This document shows positions 1 through 8,494 of a stretch of 64,000 nt of DNA, piece after piece. Below the pieces are notes generated by a model that worked only from the letters and a program-made list of their open reading frames with translations, had not been told where the DNA came from and searched no databases. Both the position numbers and the translations under genes were made by a program. This DNA is from CBDAQA01 sp965198865 (lineage in GTDB: Bacteria > Planctomycetota > Phycisphaerae > Tepidisphaerales > Tepidisphaeraceae). The DNA is taken from the NCBI GenBank assembly GCA_965198865.1, contig CBDAQA010000009.1:1-64000 (forward strand), given 5' to 3'. Within the stretch, counting starts at the first letter, position 1. The number at the start of each line of letters is the position of its first letter.

Positions 1-1
1 G

Positions 2-520
2 GGGGGCGCAGCGCTCGACGTCGACGCGTTTGTCGCTTCGCCCTCGCAGGCCGTTCACCTGCGCCTGAAACTGGCCGGCGCGGCGACCTCTTCGACCTGT
101 GCCCTCCGGGTTCTCACGCCCACGGGGAGCGTGGCGCGCACCGTGCCCTTTCGCTCGCGCGGCGGTGGACGGTTCGACCTGGCCCTGTCCGGGCTGGCGG
201 CCGGCGACTACACGTTGGAGGCCGACGGCGGCGCCGCGGCGCGGCCGCGCGTGCCGCTGCGCGTGCGGCCGTCAACCGACGCCGAGTTGGCCGACCTCTC
301 GGGCGACGACGGGTTCCTTCGCCGGCTCAGCGATGCGACCGGCGGGCAGGCGTTTCGCCTCGATCAGCTCGACGCCCTATCGACGCTGCTGACGGCACCG
401 GTCCCCAACGGGTCGCGCCCCGTGGAACTGCCGCTGTGGGACGGCCCGTACCTGTACGCCGGGGTGCTCGGACTGCTCACGGCCGAGTGGGCGCTGCGGC
501 GACGGGCGGGACTGGCCTGA
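2..520 (+). CDS. C-terminal part of a membrane protein (partial)
   Basis: The open frame enters from the window edge, so the start lies outside. About 172 residues are visible. They contain a beta-rich, Ala/Pro-rich stretch with a sandwich-like pattern (around AGDYTLEAD), then a charged segment, and finally a hydrophobic helix near the C-terminus (residues about 150-168, YLYAGVLGLLTAEWALRR). This C-terminal single membrane helix followed by a short basic tail resembles large planctomycete BatA/vWA or glutamine-amidotransferase-like membrane proteins, but no diagnostic motif is inside the fragment. The family is inference; that the frame is coding is well supported by codon pattern and continuity. 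Confidence 0.7.
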   Translation, partial: GGAALDVDAFVASPSQAVHLRLKLAGAATSSTCALRVLTPTGSVARTVPFRSRGGGRFDLALSGLAAGDYTLEADGGAAARPRVPLRVRPSTDAELADLSGDDGFLRRLSDATGGQAFRLDQLDALSTLLTAPVPNGSRPVELPLWDGPYLYAGVLGLLTAEWALRRRAGLA

Positions 521-647
521 GCCGGATCGGCGGTGCCGTGATTCGAGTAGACCGGCAATCCACAGTGCCTTTTGACAACCCCGCGGCACGACCGGTAGAC
601 TTCCGCGGAACGCTGAATCAGTTCCCCTTACCCGGCGAGGCTCGGAC

Positions 648-860
648 ATGAAGAAGTTGGCCCTGATGGCATCGATGGCGACGGCGACGGCGGGCCTGTC
701 GTCGCTGACCGGATGCGGGACCCCGGGTTACAGCACCGAGGAGCGGTTCAGCCGCATCGGTCGCAACTGGGGCTACGAGTACGAGCAGATCCAGCAGGAC
801 GTGGACTACATCTTCGAGCTCGACCCCGCCACCCACCTGACCCACTGGAACGTGCAGTAA
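648..860 (+). CDS. Small lipoprotein
   Basis: A 70-residue protein with a basic N-terminus, a short hydrophobic segment and a lipobox LTGC at residues 20-23, so it is probably lipid-anchored after signal peptidase II cleavage. The mature part is about 48 residues, acidic and aromatic (EYEQIQQDVDYIF), with no recognisable domain. A purine-rich GGCGAGG lies a few bases before the ATG. The next gene begins 16 bp downstream on the same strand, so the two may be co-transcribed. Function unknown. Confidence 0.75.
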   Translation: MKKLALMASMATATAGLSSLTGCGTPGYSTEERFSRIGRNWGYEYEQIQQDVDYIFELDPATHLTHWNVQ

Positions 861-876
861 GCACGGCCCCCCGCCC

Positions 877-1707
877 ATGGCAGACGCCCCGCCCGTTTCC
901 GCGCCCCCCGCCGCGGCCGGCCCCGACGCCGCCGGGGATGACCCGTTCCTCCGCCTCCACAAGATGTCGATCACGGCCGGGCTTGGCTCGGGCGACTACG
1001 TCGCCATCAGCGGCCTGTCGATCGCCGCCGTCCTGTTGGGCGTGGGCAGCCTGCTGGTCCTGTTCCACGTCCACCTGCTGCTGCTGGTGCCGCTCGCCGG
1101 CCTGGTCTGCGGCGTCCTGGCGTTCGTCCAGATCGGCCGGAGCAACGGCACGCTGACCGGGCGCGGGCTGGCCCTTTTGGGCCTCGTCCTCTCGCTGGGC
1201 CTGGGCGGGTACGAGGGCAGCCAGGTCGTGATCGCCTGGCAGAAGGCACGGGCCGACCAGACGCAGGTGATCGACCTGATCCACCGCCTGGGCGATGACG
1301 TGGTCGCCGGCAATTATCAGGACGCCTACGACCTGTGCGACCCCGACCTCCGCAGCTACGTGACCCGGCCGGTGTTTGAGGGCGTCTGGCAGAACGTGCG
1401 CCACTCGGCCCTGCTCGGCACCATGATCGGCCTGGACTGGAACGGGCAGCTCACGTTCGAGAACGACCCGTTGACCAACCAGCGCGTGGCCGGCGGCATG
1501 GTGTTCATCAAGTTCAACAGCTCGCCCGAGCCGGTGCGAACGGACATGGTCTTCAGGGCCGGCGACCACGGCTGGCGCGTGAGCCGGATCCCGCAGTTCT
1601 TCGTCCCGCCCGGCCAGCAACAGGCGGCGCCCGGCCCGTCGGGTCCAAAGGGCCCGTCGGCTCCCGCCGGCAAGCCGCAGACCTTCGGGCCGCCGCGGCC
1701 GTCGTAG
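877..1707 (+). CDS. DUF4190-like membrane protein with extracellular C-terminal domain
   Basis: 276 residues. An Ala/Pro-rich N-terminus is followed by two closely spaced membrane helices (about residues 45-90, typical of DUF4190) and a third (about 95-118). A soluble domain of some 120 residues then has the alternation of a DUF4864 or NTF2-like fold (IDLIHRLGDDVVAGNYQDAYDLCDP). The tail is Pro/Gly/Ala-rich and low complexity. Such proteins are common in planctomycetes and have no assigned function. It lies directly after the small lipoprotein gene. The assignment rests on helix spacing and the GxxxGxxxFVQIGRS pattern, so the family call is moderate. Confidence 0.7.
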   Translation: MADAPPVSAPPAAAGPDAAGDDPFLRLHKMSITAGLGSGDYVAISGLSIAAVLLGVGSLLVLFHVHLLLLVPLAGLVCGVLAFVQIGRSNGTLTGRGLALLGLVLSLGLGGYEGSQVVIAWQKARADQTQVIDLIHRLGDDVVAGNYQDAYDLCDPDLRSYVTRPVFEGVWQNVRHSALLGTMIGLDWNGQLTFENDPLTNQRVAGGMVFIKFNSSPEPVRTDMVFRAGDHGWRVSRIPQFFVPPGQQQAAPGPSGPKGPSAPAGKPQTFGPPRPS

Positions 1708-1720
1708 CCAATATCCAGTT

Positions 1721-1746
1721 CCCTCTCCCGGTACGCCGGGAGAGGG
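1721..1746. repeat. Palindrome family A, copy 1
   Basis: A near-perfect palindrome (CCCTCTCCCGG, GTACGCCGGG, AGAGGG) just after the stop of the membrane protein gene. A second copy in opposite orientation lies at 7583-7608. It could act as a terminator, but it has no T-tract. The rest of 1708-2004 shows nothing recognisable. Confidence 0.8.
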
Positions 1747-2004
1747 TGCCAGAAGATGCGCCGCCGCCGCCAAGAATGGTCGCATACCTCTTCCAACCGA
1801 ACATCGGCCAATGCCGACGCCCCACGGGACGCCGGCGTTGTCGTTTCACAAAACGGTTCACCCCCGCTTCCCCGTCAAGTTGCCCGCCGATGGCGTCCGA
1901 TAACGTGGGTATTGGCCCGGTGGTCCGGCCGGTTGTTGGCCGGGCGCATGCCCACGACCGATATCGTTCCGGGGACGCTCCCCACGGAACCAGACGAGGA
2001 CGAC

Positions 2005-3255
2005 ATGACGATGCGGAACAGCGGCGGCACGCGGGTCGGTAAGGGTTTGAAGCGGGCCGGGGCAACCCTCGCCGCGGCGGCGTTGGCCGGGTGCGCCTCG
2101 GCGCACCGCACGGCCCCGGTCGCGGCGACGCCTCTCCCGCCGGCCCCAACGGCGACCGCCGAGGTGACGCCGGCCGACGACCTCGACACGATCCCGCCGA
2201 CCGCCCCTCCGCCGCCCGCGCCGGCCGTCAACGTCTTCGGCGAGCTCGACGGCGTCGCCCGCGGCACCGCCCGGCCCATCGGGGACGAGGGGTTCAAGCA
2301 GCACAGCTTCGCCGACGAGGGGTACGACGCCGACGTCGTCGTCGACCCCACCGGCAAGTCGATGTGCTTCGCCTCCACCCGCAACGGCACGCGGTCGGCC
2401 CTGTACCTGCAGCGGACCGACGGCGCGAGCGTCACCCGGCTGACCAGCGACGACTCCGACAACGCCTTCCCCACGTTCAGCCCCGACGGGAAGCAGATCG
2501 CCTTCTGCTCCACGCGCACCGGCGTGTGGAACATCTACACGATGGACACCGACGGCCGCAGCGTCGTCACCCTCACCACTGGCGGCGCGCAGTGCGTCCA
2601 CCCGACCTACAGCCCCGACGGCACGCGCCTGGCCTACAGCTGCCTCGGCACGCGCAGCCACCAGTGGGAGCTGTGGGTCATCACCCTCAGCACCGGCGAG
2701 CGGCAGCAGATCGGCTACGGCCTGTTCCCCACCTGGTGCCCGGCCCGCAACGGGGTGGACAAGATCGCCTTCCAGCGCGCCCGCGAGCGCGGCAGCCGGT
2801 GGTTCAGCCTCTGGACCCTGGACCTGGTCGACGGCGAGGCCCGCCACGTGACCGAGGTCGCCGTCAGCTCCAACGCCGCCATCGTCAGCCCCACCTGGAG
2901 CCCCGACGGGCAGCGGCTGGCGTTCGCCACGGTGCTCGACCCGTCGCACACGATCGGCGCCAAGCGCGGCCGCGGCGAGCAGGACATCTGGACCGTCGCC
3001 GCCGACGGCACCGACCGCCGGCGGTTGACCGACGGCAACGGCGTGAACCTGTCCCCCTGCTGGGCGCGCGACGGCCGGGTCTACTTCGTCAGCAACCGCG
3101 GCGGCGTCGAGAACGTCTGGAGCGTCCGGCCCGACGTCGGCCAGACCTTCACCGCCGCCAACGCCCCCCCGGTCGCCAGCCCGACCGCGAAGCCGAACAC
3201 GACGGTGCCGCACGATGCCTCGGTGAACCTCGACACGCGCGATGCGGATCGGTGA
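2005..3255 (+). CDS. TolB-like WD40/PD40 beta-propeller lipoprotein
   Basis: 416 residues from the ATG at 2005, chosen because GAGGA precedes it by five bases and because a signal sequence with lipobox-like LAGC follows (AAAALAGCASA). The longer open frame upstream lacks such a signal. After a Pro/Ala/Thr linker there are repeated PD40 blades, each with a [T/S]xSPDGxxIAFxS pattern (FSPDGKQIAFCSTR, YSPDGTRLAYSCL, WSPDGQRLAFATV). This matches the C-terminal propeller of TolB. The TolB N-terminal domain is missing, so this is not TolB itself. It is probably a periplasmic scaffold or sensor. The same propeller motif recurs in the tricorn-like gene near 58-60 kb. Confidence 0.85.
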   Translation: MTMRNSGGTRVGKGLKRAGATLAAAALAGCASAHRTAPVAATPLPPAPTATAEVTPADDLDTIPPTAPPPPAPAVNVFGELDGVARGTARPIGDEGFKQHSFADEGYDADVVVDPTGKSMCFASTRNGTRSALYLQRTDGASVTRLTSDDSDNAFPTFSPDGKQIAFCSTRTGVWNIYTMDTDGRSVVTLTTGGAQCVHPTYSPDGTRLAYSCLGTRSHQWELWVITLSTGERQQIGYGLFPTWCPARNGVDKIAFQRARERGSRWFSLWTLDLVDGEARHVTEVAVSSNAAIVSPTWSPDGQRLAFATVLDPSHTIGAKRGRGEQDIWTVAADGTDRRRLTDGNGVNLSPCWARDGRVYFVSNRGGVENVWSVRPDVGQTFTAANAPPVASPTAKPNTTVPHDASVNLDTRDADR

Positions 3256-3274
3256 GGGCGGCCCTCCTCGCGTA

Positions 3275-3333
3275 GCGGTCGCCCCCGAAGGGGCACTCTT
3301 CGACCGTCGCAGGGTGCCCCTCGGGGCGACCGC
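3275..3333. terminator. Imperfect 19-21 bp inverted repeat
   Basis: Arms GCGGTCGCCCCCGAAGGGGCA (split: GCGGTCGCCC, CCGAAGGGGCA) and TGCCCCTCGGGGCGACCGC pair across a 19-base loop, right after the stop of the propeller lipoprotein. A strong hairpin without a T-tract; terminator function is inferred. Its inner motif resembles the perfect hairpin at 11078-11143. Confidence 0.55.
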
Positions 3334-3381
3334 CACGCGGGGCCGGCGACGACATCGGAACCTCATTTCCAGGATGGAACC

Positions 3382-4119
3382 ATGCGACAGATGCGGAGCA
3401 TCTCCGTTGGCGCCGCGGCCGTGGCGCTCTGCCTCGCGTCCGGGTGCGTGCAGCCGAAGTACGGCTACGAGAACCAGCAGACGTTCTACGGCGGGGAACA
3501 CCCGGTGTGGGCCGTCGCCCCGGCCATCAACCTGAGCGGCGAGCGCAACGTCGACCCGGTCCTGCAGGCCGACCTGGTCTTCCAGCAGCTGCAGGCCGTC
3601 AACAACGTCACGGTGATCCCGGTCGACCGCGTCGTGCAGGTGTACGCGGCCCTGCGGATCGAGAAGGTGCAGTCGCCCGAGCAGGCGGCCCTGGTCTGCG
3701 AGCAGCTGGGGTGCGACGCGCTGGTCGTCCCCACCATCACGATCTACGACCCCTACAACCCGCCCAAGCTGTCGGCGTCGCTGGCGCTGCTGACGCGCAA
3801 CCCGGTGGCCAACGCGCCCCACGTGGACGCGCGCCAGCTCGCCCGCGAGGCGACGCCATCCGAGGACCAGACCCTGCCTCGGCACCCGCCGTTCGTGCAG
3901 GTTGTCGGGATGTACGACTCGGTGAACGGATCGGTCCACGCGGCCGTGCTGGCCTACGCGGCCGGGCGCAACGACCCCGCCCAACCGCTGGGCCCCGACG
4001 AGTACTTCGTCAACATGGACCGGTACTGCGGGTTCGTCTACCACACGCTGATCGGCCAGTTATTGGACCGCGTCTCGCCCCCGCCCCCACCGCCCCCGGT
4101 TCCGGCGACGCAGCCTTAG
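3382..4119 (+). CDS. Lipoprotein of unknown function
   Basis: 245 residues with a signal sequence and lipobox LASGC at about residues 18-22. The mature domain has an alpha/beta pattern resembling the curli-assembly CsgG/GNA1162-like group: a conserved start VWAVAPAINLSGERNVDPVLQADLVFQQLQAV, then VTVIPVDRVVQVYAAL and CEQLGCDALVVPTITIYDPYNPPK. This is the arrangement seen in outer-membrane lipoproteins of the GNA1162 type. The C-terminus is Pro-rich. The ATG follows GGATGG. It sits alone between a hairpin and the next small gene. The family resemblance is inference from pattern, and secretion as a lipoprotein is well supported. Confidence 0.75.
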   Translation: MRQMRSISVGAAAVALCLASGCVQPKYGYENQQTFYGGEHPVWAVAPAINLSGERNVDPVLQADLVFQQLQAVNNVTVIPVDRVVQVYAALRIEKVQSPEQAALVCEQLGCDALVVPTITIYDPYNPPKLSASLALLTRNPVANAPHVDARQLAREATPSEDQTLPRHPPFVQVVGMYDSVNGSVHAAVLAYAAGRNDPAQPLGPDEYFVNMDRYCGFVYHTLIGQLLDRVSPPPPPPPVPATQP

Positions 4120-4249
4120 GACCGGCCCGATCTGGCCGATCGTAGGAGAGCGGCGGGCGCACGCGCCCGTGCCGCGGCACCGGGGTGCCGGCGTCGAGCC
4201 GCCCCCCTGTTTGGTGTCCCGCGGATCCACACGCACCGGAGGTCGGTCG

Positions 4250-4504
4250 ATGCAGCACGACGAACAGCAGCAGCAACAACAGGGCACGGCCGGGCTGAAG
4301 ACGCTCAGCCTGGTCAAGGGCAAGGACACGTTCTGCTTCCGGTACGAGACGGGCCAGGAGGCCCGCGTGCTGGACGCGCTGGTCGACATGGTGAACCGCC
4401 AGGACGTGGGCTTCGACTGGTTCGATGCCGCCGTGCTCAGCCACCAGCTCGGCCAGCATTTGGCGAAAGAGTTGAAGCCTTATTTGCCGAAGAAAGCAGC
4501 GTAA
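4250..4504 (+). CDS. Small hypothetical protein
   Basis: 84 residues from the ATG at 4250, preceded by GGAGG at about 4238. The longer upstream frame is untypical coding. The N-terminus is a run of glutamines (QQQQQQ), then a compact acidic/hydrophobic sequence (LSLVKGKDTFCFRYETGQEARVLDALVDMVN) ending in a lysine-rich tail. No signal peptide or membrane helix. Not recognised. Confidence 0.65.
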   Translation: MQHDEQQQQQQGTAGLKTLSLVKGKDTFCFRYETGQEARVLDALVDMVNRQDVGFDWFDAAVLSHQLGQHLAKELKPYLPKKAA

Positions 4505-4722
4505 GGGTTATCGGCTTCACGCGGTGTCAACGGGTCCCGAGGGGGTCCGCGAGCCACCCGGGATGGCCGGTCGCCCGTCGCCGTGACCGCATGGCGACCG
4601 TGTGACGTGGAACGTCCACGCGTGGGCCGCCGGCCGGCACGGGAGGTTGATCCCCCCGCGTCCCTGTCGTCGGCAGATTCCAACGGATTCCCCCGCGCCC
4701 GCGATTCCGCGACCGGTTGCCT

Positions 4723-5856
4723 ATGTCCCACGTCACCGCCCCCGCCGCACCCGTCCGACCCCCGGCCCCGGCCGTTGGCAGTGCGACCGTCGCACAGCCC
4801 GTGGCCGACCGGCCGGTCGCCCCGCTGGTGCGCCAGTTCCTCGACTACCTGAAGCTCGAGAAGCACTTCAGCGACTACACGGGCAAGAGCTACGGCGCCG
4901 ACCTGGCCCAATTCTGCCAGTTCCTCGGCGGCGAGATCGGGTCGACCCACGCCACGCCCCCCTCGGCGGCGCACGCCGCGCTCCCGATGGACGACAAGCT
5001 GTCCGGGTGCGAGCCCCTCACCGTCCGCGAGTTCCTGGCCTACCTGCACGCCCAGAACTACACCAAGAGCACCACCGCCCGGAAGCTGGCCACGCTGCGC
5101 AGCTTCTACAAGTTCTGCATCCGCCGAAATGTCTGTCAGCAGAGCCCGCTGCTCTCGATCCGCACCCCCAAGCAGGAGAGGCGGCTGCCCAAGTGCCTGG
5201 ACCTGGAGCAGGTGCAGAAGCTGATGGACGCCCCCGGCGACGGCGACCTGCTGAGCGCCCGCGACAAGGCGATGCTCGAGGTGCTCTACAGCAGCGGCAT
5301 CCGCGTCAGCGAGCTGGTCGAGCTCGACATGGGCGACATCGACCTGCAGGAGGGCGTGCTGCGCGTCCGCGGCAAGGGGCGCAAGGACCGGCTCACGCCG
5401 ATCGGCAGCCAGGCGATCCGCGCGGTCCAGCGCTACTTCGAGCTGCGCATGAGCGAGCCGCGCCTGGCCGACAAGGTGACCGGCCGGGTGTTCCTGAATA
5501 AGCACGGCGAGAGCCTGTCCACCCGGTCCGTCCGCCGCAAGCTCGACAAGTACCTGGTCGAGGCGGGCCTGGACCCCGGCATCTCGCCGCACACGCTGCG
5601 TCACAGCTTCGCCACGCACCTGCTCAACAACGGGGCCGACCTGCGCAGCGTGCAGGAGCTGCTGGGCCACCAGAGCCTGAGCACGACGCAGGTCTACACG
5701 CACCTGACGACGGCCCGCATGAAGCAGGCGTACGACGACGCCCACCCGCGTGCCGACGCCCCGACGGTCCCCGGTGGCGGGGCGGTGATCCCCCCGTTTC
5801 CCCACCCGACGGCACCGGTGACGACGCCGACGTACTACCCGGCCCGCGCCGGCTGA
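4723..5856 (+). CDS. xerD: Tyrosine recombinase XerC/XerD
   Basis: About 377 residues from the ATG at 4723 (a TTG six bases upstream is possible). A low-complexity Ala/Pro N-terminus precedes the SAM-like core-binding domain (about 30-145, FLDYLKLEKHFSDYTGKSYGADL) and the catalytic domain. All active-site residues are visible: Arg in GIRVSELVEL (about 194), Lys in KGRKDRL, HTLRHSFATHLL (HxxR), GH in LLGHQSLSTTQ and the nucleophile Tyr in VYTHL (about 325). The usual role is resolution of chromosome dimers at dif. The C-terminus has a Pro-rich extension of about 35 residues absent from E. coli XerD. XerC versus XerD cannot be settled by eye. Confidence 0.92.
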   Translation: MSHVTAPAAPVRPPAPAVGSATVAQPVADRPVAPLVRQFLDYLKLEKHFSDYTGKSYGADLAQFCQFLGGEIGSTHATPPSAAHAALPMDDKLSGCEPLTVREFLAYLHAQNYTKSTTARKLATLRSFYKFCIRRNVCQQSPLLSIRTPKQERRLPKCLDLEQVQKLMDAPGDGDLLSARDKAMLEVLYSSGIRVSELVELDMGDIDLQEGVLRVRGKGRKDRLTPIGSQAIRAVQRYFELRMSEPRLADKVTGRVFLNKHGESLSTRSVRRKLDKYLVEAGLDPGISPHTLRHSFATHLLNNGADLRSVQELLGHQSLSTTQVYTHLTTARMKQAYDDAHPRADAPTVPGGGAVIPPFPHPTAPVTTPTYYPARAG

Positions 5857-5880
5857 GCACGCTGCGTCCACACGGAGCAG

Positions 5881-5900
5881 CCCCGGATGTACATCCGGGG
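5881..5900. repeat. Perfect 20-bp palindrome, family B copy 1
   Basis: CCCCGGATGT followed by ACATCCGGGG, a perfect palindrome in the space between the convergent xer gene and the next gene. The same core recurs at 54920-54943 between modA and modB. Confidence 0.85.
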
Positions 5901-5917
5901 CTCCTTGTGTGCGCCGC

Positions 5918-6310
5918 TCAGTTGCCCGCCGCGTGCATCTTCGCTTCGCGGTACTCCTCGATCTTCTCGTAGACGTGGTCGGGAAACTTCAGGTCGCGGT
6001 ACAAGTTGGCTGCGTCGGGGTCGTCGTTGGGAATGATCGGGAAGGCCTGCTCCTTCTCCCACTCCCGGATCCGGTTGACGCGCGGCGGGCTGTAGTCGCT
6101 GTCGATCACCTGCTGCACCATCACGCGAGCCTGGTCCTCGGTGAAGTCCTTGTCCTGCGTCAGCTGCGCGACCAGCTCGTCCGGCCCCATGAAGTGCCGG
6201 GCGACCATGGCGAACGTCAGCCGGCCGTAGTGGCCGATGTCCTTCCCCTCCGCCAGCGAGTCCATCAGGTGACGCATCATGTCGTTGTTCCGCAAATCGG
6301 GTTTCTGCAT
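5918..6310 (-). CDS. Hypothetical cytosolic protein, 130 aa
   Basis: The ATG at 6310 is chosen because the protein pattern is consistent from MQKPDLRNNDMMRHLMDSLAEG onwards, while the upstream extension is low-complexity shadow. 130 residues, mostly helical and highly charged, with GHYGRLTFAMVARHFMGPDELVAQL, VMVQQVIDSDYSPPRVNRI and a C-terminal PDHVYEKIEEYREAKMHAAGN. No signal peptide, no membrane helix, no motif I can name. It is convergent with xer and divergent from the small membrane protein that starts 80 bp away. Confidence 0.75.
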   Translation of the reverse strand: MQKPDLRNNDMMRHLMDSLAEGKDIGHYGRLTFAMVARHFMGPDELVAQLTQDKDFTEDQARVMVQQVIDSDYSPPRVNRIREWEKEQAFPIIPNDDPDAANLYRDLKFPDHVYEKIEEYREAKMHAAGN

Positions 6311-6389
6311 GGCTGTTGCTCCGTTGAATGACCGATAAACTGCCGAGCAAAGAGGATGCCGCGTTCGCAGAACGTTAGGGTAATTTGAT

Positions 6390-6860
6390 ATGCCGGACGC
6401 ACTACCGCAGCAGGACGGGAATGATCGCGTCTCGTTGCCGAGGTCGGCGGTGTGGGTGAACCGCATCGTCTGGTTCGCAGCCATCGCCGGGCAGCTCGGC
6501 TTCGCGGTGGTCGTCGGCATCATCCTGGCCAACGGCGGGGGAGGGGGGCGCAAACTTCCGACGTCGGCGCTAGGTGGAGTGGGCGGCGCGGTGCTGGCTT
6601 TCGGGCTCGTGTTGGAACTCCGTGCCCGCTGTCGTGGGGTGGGCGACACCGGCGACTCGGCCGTCTTGCGTCGCGAAGCGTTCGTGATCGGCCCGATCGC
6701 CGCGCTCGATCTGGCCAGCACGATGGGTCTGACGGTCATCCTGCTCACCGGCGACCCCTGGCCGATGTGCGTGGTCCCCGCCGTCTCACTGCTCATTCAA
6801 CTGTGGATGTTCCCCAGGCGCACCGCCCGCCGTCGCCGAGCACATTCGGTTGAGGCGTAG
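6390..6860 (+). CDS. Small integral membrane protein (paralogue 1)
   Basis: 156 residues with about four membrane helices (roughly 26-48, 60-78, 95-118, 121-140). The last pair ends in LLTGDPWPMCVVPAVSLLIQLW. The next gene (7120-7545) ends in a clearly related LLTGCLWPNALVPVASLAAQL, so the two are tandem paralogues. No known domain. Basic C-terminal tail RRTARRRRAH. Confidence 0.7.
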   Translation: MPDALPQQDGNDRVSLPRSAVWVNRIVWFAAIAGQLGFAVVVGIILANGGGGGRKLPTSALGGVGGAVLAFGLVLELRARCRGVGDTGDSAVLRREAFVIGPIAALDLASTMGLTVILLTGDPWPMCVVPAVSLLIQLWMFPRRTARRRRAHSVEA

Positions 6861-7119
6861 CGCTCGAGCCGTGCCGCTGGCGGCGACGCGGACCGTCGCC
6901 CGCGGCAGGTCGCCGCCCGTCCACGGGCGTCGCTCCGCGGGGCCGCAATCGGAGGACGATCCAACCGCGACGCAGTTTGCGAGTCCGCTCTAGCATTTTG
7001 AATTCGGCGCACGGCTCATTTCCGCCGCGCCTCGGCTCCCCGTTCATCCGATGCTCCCGTCGGGCGTTCCGGGCGTGCCGGAGCGCCACGCGCCTCAAGG
7101 GATCGGCAAGGGAGACCTC

Positions 7120-7545
7120 ATGACGTCCACGACAATGGCGGACACGCGCACGGACATCTCGCCCTGCTGCGTTCGGCTGAACCGGCGGCTGTGGTCGATC
7201 ATGTACCTCGGCCAGATCGCGTTCACGGTTGCCGTGCTCGTCGCCCTCTCGGCCGACCTCGTCGCCGTGCGGGTGCGGCTGACGCCGCAGCTGGTCGGGC
7301 TGGACGTGATGGTGCTCGCGATAGGCGTCGCGCTGATGGTGCTGCACCGCCGGTACCCGGAGTGGAGCGGCGACCCCGCGCAGGACCGCGCCCACTACGG
7401 CCGGACGATCCTGTTCCCCCTGGGGATGCTGGCCGCCGCGACCACGTTCGGCATGGTGATCGTGCTGCTGACCGGTTGCCTGTGGCCCAACGCCCTGGTG
7501 CCGGTGGCCTCGCTCGCGGCACAGCTGATCGTGCGACCTCACTAG
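7120..7545 (+). CDS. Small integral membrane protein (paralogue 2)
   Basis: 141 residues from the ATG at 7120, which follows GGGAGA at a good distance; the upstream frame from 7051 is less likely. Four predicted membrane helices with the same layout as the preceding gene, including the shared LLTGxxWPxxxVPxxSLxxQL signature near the C-terminus. The N-terminus reads TDISPCCVRLNRRLWSIMYLGQIAFTVAVLVAL. Likely arisen by tandem duplication. Function unknown. Confidence 0.7.
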   Translation: MTSTTMADTRTDISPCCVRLNRRLWSIMYLGQIAFTVAVLVALSADLVAVRVRLTPQLVGLDVMVLAIGVALMVLHRRYPEWSGDPAQDRAHYGRTILFPLGMLAAATTFGMVIVLLTGCLWPNALVPVASLAAQLIVRPH

Positions 7546-7582
7546 AGAGCGGTCCACGCCGAGTTGCAGCGTCATACACGCC

Positions 7583-7608
7583 CCCTCTCCCGGCGTACCG
7601 GGAGAGGG
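7583..7608. repeat. Palindrome family A, copy 2
   Basis: CCCTCTCCCGGCGTACC followed by GGGAGAGGG. It is the same palindrome as at 1721-1746 with the central GTACGCC inverted. It lies between two convergent genes. Confidence 0.8.
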
Positions 7609-7665
7609 AGCAAGACAAAGCGCCGCGAGGACGATTTGCAGCCCGCGGTAGCGCAGCGCGCCCGC

Positions 7666-8433
7666 TCAGTACTTCGTCACGTTCTGAGTCAGCCCGCCGT
7701 CGATGACGAACGTGCTGCCGGTCGTGTAGCTGCTCTCGTCGCTGGCCAGGTAGACGGCGATGGCGGCGATCTCGACGGTGGTGCCGAACCGCCCCAGCGG
7801 GATCGGCGCGACGGCCGCCGCTTTCTTCTCGGGGTCGTCCAGCGTCGTCTGGTTGATCGGCGTGGCGATCGCGCCGGGCGCGATGTTGTTGCACAGGATG
7901 CGGTGCTCGGCCAGCTCGACGGCCAGGTTCCGCATCAGCATCCGCTCGCCCCCCTTGCTCGCGCAGTAGCTGGCGAAGCCGGGGAACGGCACGTCCTCGT
8001 GGATGCTGCTGGTGAAGATGATCCGCCCGCCGCTCCCCTGCTTGATCATCTGCCGGGCGGCGGTCTGGCTGACGATGAACGACCCGTACAGGTTCACGCC
8101 GATCACGGCGTTCCAGTCGTCGTCGCTCGTGTCCACGAACGCGGTCTTCTTCTCCATGCCCGCGTTGGAGATCACGATGTCCAGCCGCCCGAACTTGGCC
8201 ACCGTGTCGGCGACCATCCGCTCGACCTCGGCCCGCTTCGACACGTCGGCCGGCGCGGCCAGACCCTCGACGGGAAACTTCGTCAGCATGTCGGCCACCG
8301 TGGCGGCGCCATCTGGGTTGGGGCGATAGTTGACGGCTACGTGCGCCCCCTCGTCGGCGAACCGCTCGGCGATCGCCCTGCCGATCCCACTGTTGGCCCC
8401 GGTGATCAACGCAACCTTGTCCTTCAACCGCAT
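7666..8433 (-). CDS. SDR-family NAD(P)-dependent oxidoreductase, glucose 1-dehydrogenase-like
   Basis: 255 residues from the ATG at 8433, which has AGGAG eight bases upstream. Classical short-chain dehydrogenase. It has the cofactor motif TGANSGIG at residues 11-18, the structural NAG (90-92), the catalytic Ser at about 142-143, Tyr156 and Lys160 in SYCASKGG, and the C-terminal DESSYTTGSTFVIDGGLTQN typical of classical SDRs. The overall sequence resembles the glucose 1-dehydrogenase group that oxidises sugars or polyols in the cytosol, but substrate cannot be read from sequence. It sits 61 bp downstream of the M3 peptidase gene on the same strand. Confidence 0.92.
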   Translation of the reverse strand: MRLKDKVALITGANSGIGRAIAERFADEGAHVAVNYRPNPDGAATVADMLTKFPVEGLAAPADVSKRAEVERMVADTVAKFGRLDIVISNAGMEKKTAFVDTSDDDWNAVIGVNLYGSFIVSQTAARQMIKQGSGGRIIFTSSIHEDVPFPGFASYCASKGGERMLMRNLAVELAEHRILCNNIAPGAIATPINQTTLDDPEKKAAAVAPIPLGRFGTTVEIAAIAVYLASDESSYTTGSTFVIDGGLTQNVTKY

Positions 8434-8494
8434 GGCGTAACTCCTTGGCAGAAATTTCCAGGGGACAGCACAGATCGAGAACGGCACATCGCCG

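Noticed and set aside
1858..4044. 728-residue minus-strand frame
   Set aside because: An antisense shadow spanning two well-supported lipoprotein genes.
4723..5856. First tyrosine recombinase as an integron or phage integrase
   Set aside because: It lacks the IntI-specific insertion, no attC-like repeats lie nearby, and its length and motifs fit XerC/D.
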